Part shown: positions 53,854 through 64,000 of the stretch, in pieces
How positions within the stretch are numbered: the first letter of the stretch is position 1
Layout: each line of letters starts with the position of its first letter
Source: Ficedula albicollis
Taxonomy: Eukaryota > Chordata > Aves > Passeriformes > Muscicapidae
NCBI RefSeq assembly: GCF_000247815.1
Contig: NC_021684.1
Span: 14,074,558 to 14,138,557 of the forward strand
DNA length: 64,000 nucleotides
Reading direction: 5' to 3'
The notes under the pieces: model-generated
What the model was told of the DNA's origin: nothing
The model's database searches: none
Seen by the model: the letters and a program-made list of their open reading frames with translations, nothing else
Translations under genes and position numbers: made by a program

Positions 53854-56800
53854 GTAAGACTGACTTAATCTCCTGTGTTTGTACTACTTGGAGTCTGGAT
53901 TAATTACATAAAGAAGAGAAGGTTGTGCTTGTGATAAATCATGGGGTTTTGGTAGAAATTTGTTGTATTGGTGCTGCTTCATTTAATTTAATGTGCTATG
54001 TAATGGGGCTCTGAGTGCCAATGCTGTATTTTTCCATAGACACCTCTCCCACTTTGTTTTAATAGAAATTTCAGAATAACCTTTGCAAAATGTCAAAAAC
54101 ATGAGTAACAAGTCTCGAAAACACTGAGACATTGCATCCAGGGTGAAAGCAGCTGCTCCATCAGGGCAGGTTGCAGAGGAAGGGTATTCAGCTCCACTGC
54201 TCTCTCGAGACTGGGGGCCTTGCCCCCACTTTCACCGTGTGCAGAGGTGGAATCTGGGGCTCTCAGAAAGGACAGTGAGACACAGGGATAAGCAAACAAT
54301 CTCAAAGTGAAGCCCAAAGCCATCTGCTAATTCGGTATTAATAAAGTTACCAAAGGTCAGATTCTCCTCTCAGCTATACTGAGAGTGATCCTGGAAGCAG
54401 AGTATAGTGCTATTCTCTCTTCATGAGGCATTTCCCCTGGGAATTATTAAGTGCAGAATGCAGCTGCCTTGAAGCTGTGATGACAGAGAGCAGCTTGGTG
54501 TTACCGTGGCCTTTGCAGCCTCTGCCTTGTTTGATGATGGTCAGTCTCACAGGCAGAATTAAGATACCAAAAATGTTATATTGACCTCAGTCTGTCAAAG
54601 GCTTGTACTTGTTTCTTGAAGGTGTTTTAAGTTTCCTTGTCAGATTCTGCATCTGCATCATTGATCTAGGATTCAATCTGTAGCTAATTGGGCTCATTTT
54701 ACAAAAAAACATTCAGAACCTTTTCTGAGATGCTGAAGAAATTTACTTCCTAGCAAAGTGAAAGTGTCCAGTTATATTTTCCTTGATTTTATTCAGTAGA
54801 CATGTGTGACTTATTTCTAGAAAGACTCTTTCAAAGTACCCATGGGAACTAGTAGAAAAGGTCAGCTATTACATTCCTGCAGAAAGCGTTAGGCAGTTTG
54901 CCTTGCAGTCTGATGCTGTAACACTGAAAATAAAGAAAATGTGCTATTGTCCCCTCTCCTTTCTGTTGGAGATTAAAATGCATGTCCTGGCCACCCCATG
55001 TCCTTAGCAAGAAGTCATCCTTCTCCTTTAGGGTAAAGGAGGTGACAGGTTTTAATCTTAGACCACCAGTGATTAGTTTTCACAGAAGCACTTAAATAGC
55101 TCGAGAACTCCATTCTTCCTACTCTGAGTCCAAGAGGAACAAATGCTTGTTGGGACTGTGGCAGTCATTTCCAATGGTCCCACCATGCCTGTTCTCATGT
55201 GGTACCTCCCTGGAGCTTGTGGGGAAGGGGAGGCTGGATAAACTGGACTCTGGCACAGCATAAACCCAGGGATTATGTCTGCGAGGCACTGGGAGGAGAC
55301 TAATTCTCCCTTCAGACAGAAACCTCTTTGGCCAATGTGTAGTATTTTTACTGTAATTGAGCCAATTTTTTCTTAAATAAAAGAAACCAGCAGAAAGCTC
55401 CACCTTCTCATGCTGCAGTGTGTGTTGTTTAGACAGTGGTTCTTCCCTGTTGCACAGAGATGTTTTGATGGTCAGCCCATTAAGACTGGAGTGCATTCTT
55501 ATGAATTGTAGTGTAGGCTGCAGAAGTTCCATTAAAACCGTGCAAGCAGCCAGTACTGTCAGGGCAGCATGTGCCTCAGTGCTTCTCCAGCAGCCATTCT
55601 GGCACATAGCAAAAAGTGACTGGGAACAGAACATTGTCTTTTGGGGACATTTCCCCTGACTAGAGTAAGCCAGGTTGTGAGACCACAGCAGCTTTGTGAG
55701 GAACATGATGCTACTGTCACTGCAGTGCTCCCTGTGGTGTGCTCAGACTCAGTGATGCTGAGAAAGAGCTGCTCACCCCTGATAAGGGGCACTGCAGATT
55801 ATGACATCCCCTGAGCAAATGCTGCAGGACACCTTGAGCAGCTTTGTAGTTAAAATCTGTAAGGACTGCTGATGAGACTTAAAGCACATCAAGAACTGGG
55901 CCTTAGAAAGAGGCTTCATCTAGTTGGTTGCAAAAGTGAATCCAAGCCTTGAATTCCCAATCTAATGACCACATTGGGGATACAATGGACATAGAGAGAC
56001 ACCTCATACAGACAAATGGAGGAGGCCTTAATCTGAAGCTGAATCATGCCCAGAAAATTTTTAAAAGAGAAAGAACTGGTGAATTTTAATATCTTGACAC
56101 TGATATTAAAGCTAGTAAGGCCACCAAAAGCCAAATCACCCTCTGTAAGTGCCTCACTGTGTGTATTACCCATTACCTGTACAGGGATAATAGTTAATAC
56201 ATGGATACTTTCAGTCATGAGGCTTAAGTTAGTAGAGAAAAATTCCAGCTATGTTGGCTTTTTCCAAATATAGGACATACTGCCTTGAAAGATCTTGAAG
56301 CTCTCTGAGGCAGTTTCCTTGTTTGGAGATGTAGAAGTGAGCTGTTCTCCCCCATATACCTGTTGCTAGATGACAGTCTTCCCTGACGTCAGCTGCTGCT
56401 CCCACATAGACAGCCCACTGAAATGCCTTAAGAATATGAAATGACAAAATTCTCCTTTAAACTGATGGCAACTGGTGAAATGATAAGCCTCTGAACTTTT
56501 CCTCTGGAAGCTGCCGCGGGGTGTGAGAAAGTCTTACTTGCCATGTTGATACTAGAAGCAAAATGTAAGTGGCATTTTCACAGAAACAAGTTTCTTAAAG
56601 TAACCTTGTTAGACTGTGAAACACCATCTCTACAAGAGGAATTTGGCTAGATCCCTGTGGGACTGTGCCTCTAGCTCCTACAGTTCAGTGGTCCAACTTC
56701 CACTCTCGGTTAAGAAAGCAGCCACGCTGATGACAATTTAGAGCAGCGTGGCTGAGGATGTTCAGCAGGTTTGCCAAGACCCCTCTCAGCACACAGTGAG

Positions 56801-58258
56801 CTTCTGGGCAGAGGGAACTGAGTGGGTCTGGGTTAGCTCTGCCACGTGCCTGGGAGCTAGGCACAGAAGGTTCTGACACAGCTCGAGGTTTCAGAGGAGC
56901 CCTGGTGTTTCTGTGTGCCGCTGCTCTGCCCCATGATGTGTTGGCACAATCAGAGTAGTGCTTGTGTTTATTTCTGCTCAACATCCTGCTCTTGTTTATG
57001 CAAACCCTCTGTTTTCTCAGGTCTATGAGGTCTAAACCAGTGCAATTTTTCAGGTGTGACATCTAAAAAATCTTCCTGCAGAGGAATCATTTTATCCATT
57101 TTCTATTTCGCTTCCCTTGGCTGCATCCTTAATTATTGTGCAGGAAGCCACATCACCCATAGGTGTGTGCCTATCTGTGCAAATTCTCTCTGAGATCCAA
57201 ATCGTTATCATTATTCTTAATTATCTGCACTGATTGATCTAGAGAAACACAGGACAAAGGAGCTATCATTATCTGAGTCACCCACTGGATATTACATCTA
57301 AGGTATGAATCTCAACTCGTATAAGCCTTGCACCTAACAGTTATGCATCTGTAATCAATGGCAGATTTCTGAAAACTCCCCTGCCATTCCCCCCAACAAA
57401 ATTATTTCTATTTTCTCTCTTTGTCTCCACACTTAGGTAATTTTGGACATGCACATCATCTTTGCCTGCCTCTAAAACATTTGCTTTTGGCAGGATCTCG
57501 CTCATCAAAAGCTGATACCGCTACTGCTTCTGTTTGTTTAGTCTTCTCTATTGCTGGATCAGTATCTGACTTTCTAGATCTTTCTGGACTTGATCCTTTT
57601 CAGTAGAGTTGGGAAAATAACAACAGCAGCAGCATCACAGCTGCAGACCTGTGTGTTTTGCAACCACAAAGCCAAAATGCATCCCTTAGCAGTTCTCCTT
57701 TCTTCTCTTAGCAAGACCTGCTCCCTGACAGCAGTGCAGAAGTGCAGCTCTGTGCAATTTAGATGATATCAAACAGTGAAATGAATAAAAATTCCACTTC
57801 TAACCTCCTCCTCTCCTTCGTGTCAGAGTTTTCCTGTTCTTGGGTGGAGCATTGTTCTGGATCTTGCTGTGACTTTACTGGTTCCTTCCAGGCCATGGGC
57901 ACAATGGATGCTGTGGCACTTAAGTCAGTAGGACTTGAGGTCAGATCAGTGAGATCACAGAGGTACTTGAATCTTGACCTGATGGGAAAGCTCAAAACTC
58001 CGTGTAGTTTTGACCACAGTCCAGAGAAGCAGAGATCATAAAGAATAAAACAGCTGGCCAATGCAGCTGATTTATTTACTATCTTTTCCAGAGATATTTC
58101 ACTTCTTATATTTTCAGTATAAGTAAAATTTCTCAGAGGTGATTCCAATCATTTCAGCTGTGTCTAGACTACAAGACTTAAGAAACATTTCCCAGTTGTC
58201 AGATCACAGTATGTTCAGTTTTAGGTTTAAATGACAGTAAATTAATTTTTTTACTAGT

Positions 58259-58438
58259 CATGGAGTTTATTAATAATGTATTTTTTAAAAATGGTGTCAG
58301 AATCTGATGGAGAAACACTCATGGTTCTTCAAGAATGTCTCAGTATGGCATGGAGTTTATTAATAATGTATTTTTTAAAAGTAGTGTCAGAATCTGATGG
58401 AGAAACACTCATGGCTCTTCAGGAATGTCTCAGTATGA
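58259..58438. repeat. Tandem duplication, 2 x 90 bp
   Basis: Copies at 58259-58348 and 58349-58438, each starting CATGGAGTTTATTAATAATG. About four substitutions separate them (for example AATGGTG/GTAGTG, GGTTCTT/GGCTCTT, CAAGAA/CAGGAA), so this is the oldest of the visible duplications. The period is a multiple of three, giving a repeated 30-residue open frame, but there is no sign that it is coding. Confidence 0.92.
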
Positions 58439-61400
58439 GTGTACAAGTCCAGGAAGTAGAGGAATAGCAATGAAAAGGTGCTTTGGCCACCTCACACCCA
58501 CCAGGGTGTGAAGGCCAGGGCATCCATGACGCTCTTTCATTTCCCTCTGTCTCTTCATGGTTTCAAGGAGTTCCATCATGAGTCCATCTTATTAATTCTT
58601 AGCTCTTCAATAACTTGAATAGTGCCATGAACCTTTCCTGACAAATGTCAGTGGTCAGACTTGATGTGTTATTTACAGGCTCAGCTGCTGTATTCTGATA
58701 GCATGCAGCCTCGGACAAACTGTTTCTGTTAAGAGACAGTAATGAGTATCTCATTTGACAAGGAAACTGCAGGTTCCCAGCACAGGCTTGGTATTTTACT
58801 GTTTTCTGCTAAGGTGTGGCTGTCTCAAGTTGCATCTCCAGAGCTGAAGAGCAGAGCCCAGCATAAATCTGTGGCTGTGACAGTGACAGTGCACGAGCAC
58901 AGTGAGGTACAGGAGCTGCTAACCGCAGCCCAGGGCTTCTTTCTCAAGGGCATGAAGCTCTTCACTGAGCACAGAGGTGGTGCTCTTCAGCTGTTAGACT
59001 TTATTTCTGCTCTCTGCTCCCTGTGGATTTATGTTCCAGCACCATATTGTGAATTGTACCTATCTTCAGCTTCAATTAAATTCATGAATGCAATATGGCA
59101 AACACAGCCGTGCTTCGAAGCCCAGAACATATCCCAAGGTATTTTAGGGAACATCCACCTTCCTTTTACTCTGGTACCAACCCTGCTCCTGCTGTAGTAC
59201 ACAGTAGAATTTATGGTATGATTATCTAGTTGTGGTTCTTCTAGTGGAGGCTTCAGGGGTTGGCTATAACACAAAAGAATGTGTTTTTATGGAGGCCACG
59301 TGAAATGCAGATAGATCCTTTTCTGAGAGCTCTCACACTGGGAGGCAGAGCCCTGGAGTTGGATCTTCGTGTGCTCAAATGTAAAGCTTGCATGTAATTG
59401 GACTGGGACCTGAGGATGGAAATGTGTGAGATTAAAATTGTGCTCCTTAGCTGGCAATACCAAATAAGATAATGTTTAATGTCTGGGCTAAGGGAAAATC
59501 CACATTATTTCATTCTCTTGGACTGAAATTGGCTTTTTGCTTAAAGGGAAGAAGTGTATTGCTATTACATTTATAATTAATGATAACCTAATCTTTGTAC
59601 AAGCAGATTTAAAGTGAGCTCTTATTTTGACATGTATAAAATTTTATCATTAACATCTTTATATTCCTGACTGACACGTGGCTAATAACATTGTAGTAGA
59701 TTAAGTCTTGAAGCAAGAGAGATAAATGTAGCTACAGGATTACACAGGTGGTTTTTCATATTCTGCTTTTTCATATGTCTTCTCTTTATCAGAAGCCTGC
59801 CCTTATGTTCATTTGACTTGATTATAAAAAATAGATAGCAATTGTCTTGCTGAAAGGACTGCTGTTTTTCTTTCAGAGTGCCCATCTTTCCAGGACTTTC
59901 CAATGTGTTTAAAGTGTTTTCCATACCTTTTCACTTTGAAAGGTGGTTTTTATTAAAAATAGTACTTCATAAACACAATTACAAAAAAGTGAGCATTAGT
60001 GAGGAATAGTGCCCCCAGTAATCAACTCTTAATAATTTCTTATTCATCTTAATTCATTTTAATTTATAACTTGTCTTAATTATTGAGGTCAGTGACTTCA
60101 GGAGGATGCGACCCTTAAGAGATCTTCAGCAGGTATTTTGATGTCCTAGAATGAAACCTATTGCATAATCCTTATAGTATAGATATGACCTCCACAGAAG
60201 GCAAACACCTTCTCAATACTAGGGCTTTTTAATGACTTTGTTTTATCATAAATGAATTGAGACTAATTTTATACGAATAAAACTGTTATTGTATTTCTGG
60301 CAATTTTTTATACACCAAGTAAATGCAATCAGTCAGAAAGATTAATTATTCCAGTTGAAATACAATGGCTTCAGTTGCATTCTTATTTTAAATAGTTATG
60401 CAAGAAAAGCCAGTATTACTGCAGAATTAAAGGCTCTGACAATAGAAATGTGTATAATTCAGCTGCATTAAATCTAAAATGGTTTGAAGAAACCTGGGCA
60501 CCACCCTGTTTTACGTGTGGAATTACTCGTAGAGTCCAGTATTGGCGTGACTTAGGGCAAGGGCCGGCTATTTCTGTCTGCCCAGACATTTCAAATTCAA
60601 TCTGTACCAGAATTTGAGCAGCATGTGAAGTTTAAGCCCTTTTGAGTATGTGCAATTTGGAGTGGATGCTCAGTCTGTAGGTTTATATAGTTTTGTCTAA
60701 GCTTTTCTCTAGAGGTGGACAATTGAGCTGATGGGAATTTTTAATAATATCTGCTGGGGCACAATTCTGCCCAAGGGTGTGCTATTCATCCTTGCTATAT
60801 GCTCAGCCATTCTTGTAGAGACAGAATATCACACTCCACATGGTTACTCCTGCTGTCATAGCTCTGGCAGCTTCACTCTGCTATGTATTGTAGCTTATGC
60901 AATGGCTGTTAGATTCCATTTTAAGTGAAATGCATCCTAAATATTGACGCTAGGTATTCCAGCTGCTTGCAGAATTTTTCCATCTCTCCTTGTAAAAAGT
61001 AAAAAACCCATGAAACTTCACTGAAGGTGGTTAACAATAAATAAGTATCTTCTAAGAAATCCTGTGATTGCATTCAATGTTCTTCCTAGGAATGGATAGA
61101 GTGAAAGATGAAATCCCAGGGTTGAGTGTTGCTGGGAACAGAAAGGTGCTTGTTTGCTATGGATATGGGAAAGCATTTTTCCTATATGTTATTTTTCAGT
61201 GAGTTAAGAGGTCAAATCCAGTCCTGTTACAATCCTACTGGTAGGTATTTTGGGAAGACTTTTTTGCAGAAAATGAGAACTGCAAGGATAAGCTGCTGAG
61301 AGTGGATTCTCAAGGATCAATGTCCCTAACCATGTCACTGGTTTAGTGATCGTAAGCCAATTTAGGTTTGTGCTGCCTTCAGAAAGAGAAGTTTCCCTGT

Positions 61401-61460
61401 CACTTCACTATTCATCATCCTAAAGAGTAGGATCAACCCATCTACCCCACCAGCAATTAA

Positions 61461-61500
61461 TCCTTCCCCTTCCTCTTCCCCTTCTCTTCCCCTTCCCCAC
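61461..61500. repeat. C/T-rich (polypyrimidine) tract
   Basis: A run of about 40 bases made almost only of C and T, with an irregular CTTCCC pattern. It is simple low-complexity intronic sequence. Confidence 0.75.
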
Positions 61501-64000
61501 AAATCAATCAGTCCTTTCTTACAGTCATCAGCCAGATCAGCAGGTGGATTCAGGTCACTGCTCAGCCCCCCAGGCAGGGAGCAGGCAGTGGGAGAATCCC
61601 TTCATTCTTTGCTGAAGCCAGCTGTGTAGAGCACACTGAGAATTGATGGAGGTGCTCCTGGGATGCAGGGAGGGCACAGAGCAGTGAGTGGGAGCAGATG
61701 GACCAAGGCATGTGACAGCCATGGCACATGAATCCAGGTGGCTTAGTAAATGAGAGACTGAAGTGCAGAGGCCCACAAAGCAACCAAATAAGCTTTCACA
61801 TTAAGAATAAGGCATAAGATGCAGGATGTATATTGGATTTAGGAGGCTGGGTGAGGTAATAGCTGAAAAACAGAAAGCCTTTACAGACAGAACAAAAGAC
61901 ACAAAGAATTTTCTTACCAAGTGTCGAACACTGGTCTCCAGAAACTCAAACCAAAACTCCATCTAAATAAAGGTAATATGAGGAAGCACTTTGGTTTTGA
62001 CCTTCTTCATTAATTCCTGACCCAAACCCATCTATTCCAATACAATGCCACTAAACTATCCAGTGAGCTCTCAGACTATAAATGAATCAAAATGAATCTG
62101 AGACCCTATTATGTGGAAATGTCATTTCTGATAGGATATCCTATTTTTCTTTGGAAATTGGCCCCTATTGCTTTAACATTACAAAGGCAGCTTATTAAGT
62201 GGGAGCTATGGGAAAATCCTTCCTGGTAGGATTACTAATTATCCAAACTTTAAATGTAACCCTGTTCGAACTTCGTTGCTTCTATATGCCTGGGCTTCTT
62301 TTGAAGGTGTCTGTCTTATGAAAGAATGTGTTAAGTATTCTGCATTTGCAATTGCCATTTCTTTAAAAAGGAGGTGTTAGTTAAGGTTTTCCTCTGCAGT
62401 CGTTTTTTAAACAAACATGATTTTCTTCTTGGCATTGTCTCTTTGTGGCAGGAAATGAGCTGCCTTGTGCTCCCCTTTGGGTTTATTTGATACTCCTCTT
62501 AGGTGCTTGGCCTGGGCCAGCAAGGCAAGATTGGAACTCCACCAATATGTTAAATATTTAACACAGAAATTAAACATATCCCACTATGTGTCAGCTTTGG
62601 TAATATCTGATTATAAAAAATATTACTAAAATATTGTCCATCTGAGTATACTCTGTATAACAGAAATGGTTAGTACATTATTATGGTGCCAGATTCAGCT
62701 CGTATTTCACAGCGAAGTAAATCCAGAATCACTTTATTGACACTGATAAAACAGATGGCTAAACCCAAGCTAGACAGAAATGTAATTATATCTGCAGTGT
62801 AAGAGGTGAAGGTATGTTATTAAAACACCTCCCTCTTCTCTTTGAATAATGTGTAGGTCCTGCAAAATGTAAGGATAGCACTGACAATATCAAATGTCAC
62901 TCCAGCTTCTTGATGGGAAAAAGTATATAGTGCAAAAGTGAATATGTACAGAGCGATGGAGAGCTGCTGATTAGCCATTATAGGATTCTATTAATCTCTT
63001 CAATCGACTAAAAGAATTACAGTCATTTAAGTCTGTTTGCTTTAAGATGGAAAAAGGCTTAACCAAAGCCTTTGGGCTGACGATAGCTAAAGGAAAATCA
63101 GATTCTGTGCATCTAGCTACATCTATTGGTTTTCCTGGAGAAGGTCACAGCCATCTCCAGATAACGTCAGCTCAGACCATTCCAGAGTGTTAGCACACAT
63201 TCTGCCAGAGGCCTGGCAAGCTGCCCATGGCTAAGTGTGCCTGTATCCAGCTGAAGTAATTTATGCTCCTGGGCGGGAGTTTGGAGTTGGAGGTTATGAA
63301 CAGAAAAATTCTGGCCCAGATTACTTCAGCATTTTCCTGTTTCACTGGTTAATGTGATAGGCTGTATCTCCTGTGCAGCTGCTTTCCTATGGCCATCAGC
63401 TGGAGCAAGGTGGGTGTGCAGGGAGGAGCAGCCACATCCAGCCACACTGAAGGTTGTCCCTCCCCTCAGGGCTGTGCCTGTCCCAGTCACAGACCATGCT
63501 GGACCATGTTATCCCACCAGTTTGAAAGCTGGAAACCTTAAACTGGTTTTTAAGTTTCTAATGTTCGTGGTCCTGATTTTAATCTTTCTGATGTGTCATA
63601 ACTATATTTGCTCCAGCGTGGTTTTCCTGACTTGATAGGAAACTTCATTTCCCTCTGACCCAGTGAACTCATATGTCAACAGTACTTCCTATTTAATTAT
63701 TTAATTTGTTACCCATGTCATCAGATATGGTAAGAAACTGCATTGGGTTAAGGCTTCTGGAGGGAGTTAAAATGAAAATGCAGAGGAAAAAGGGAGGAGA
63801 AACACTAAAAGACAGTTAACAAGAGAGAACTGAAGTAGCAGTGGCTATAAAGGTGGGGACATACTGCCACCATGCAGTGATGATGATAACAAGAACACTA
63901 ACCACACTTTGCCATGGATTTCTGGTGCAGACCCATCCTTGAAATTGGTGGGAATTCAGTGTACTGGAGAGCATGTTATCTCTAATGCATTTTTTGGCTC

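Larger units (their letters stand above)
53854..64000 (+). other. PTPRG: PTPRG intron (5' part) downstream of juxtamembrane exon
   Basis: At least 10.1 kb of phase-1 intron starting with donor GTAAGA. No further PTPRG exon, other gene or RNA gene was recognised. It contains a two-copy 90-bp tandem duplication, a C/T-rich tract near 61.46-61.50 kb, and long AT-rich stretches (59.5-60.4 kb and 62.5-63.1 kb). The rest shows nothing I can name. Confidence 0.8.

Overview
The window is vertebrate nuclear DNA, most likely from a bird. It has long AT-rich introns, GT-AG splice sites and a degraded CR1 LINE tail. It also has a segment that looks like a passerine-type endogenous retroviral LTR, which would point to a songbird. 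The species cannot be named from the sequence alone.

Only one gene could be supported: the middle part of PTPRG (receptor-type protein tyrosine phosphatase gamma) on the + strand. Six coding exons were recognised at 12794-12978, 14898-15006, 16725-16774, 19068-19863, 26673-26805 and 53762-53853. They join in frame into 455 codons' worth of coding sequence (1365 nt). In order they encode the fibronectin type III domain (two exons plus a short linker exon), the long acidic Ser/Thr/Pro/Glu-rich extracellular stalk (one 796-nt exon), the transmembrane helix, and the start of the cytoplasmic juxtamembrane segment. The carbonic-anhydrase-like domain should lie upstream of the window. The two phosphatase domains should lie downstream.

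Layout: 1-12.8 kb is intron 5' of the FN3 exons. 12.8-26.8 kb holds five exons in a compact cluster. 26.8-53.8 kb is a 27-kb intron that carries nearly all the unusual DNA. That includes a 567-base pure poly-C block set inside poly-A, a 51-base poly-A run, a 958-bp tandem duplication with no visible difference between copies, and an LTR-like element directly beside that duplication. 53.8-64 kb is intron 3' of the last visible exon. Several small two-copy tandem duplications (39, 72, 80 and 90 bp) are scattered through the introns.

No second gene, RNA gene, CRISPR array or complete mobile element was found. The strongest leads are structural: the poly-C block and the 958-bp duplication, each either an assembly artefact or a very young event. 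A third lead is the apparent absence of the optional juxtamembrane exon that I recall from human long-isoform PTPRG.
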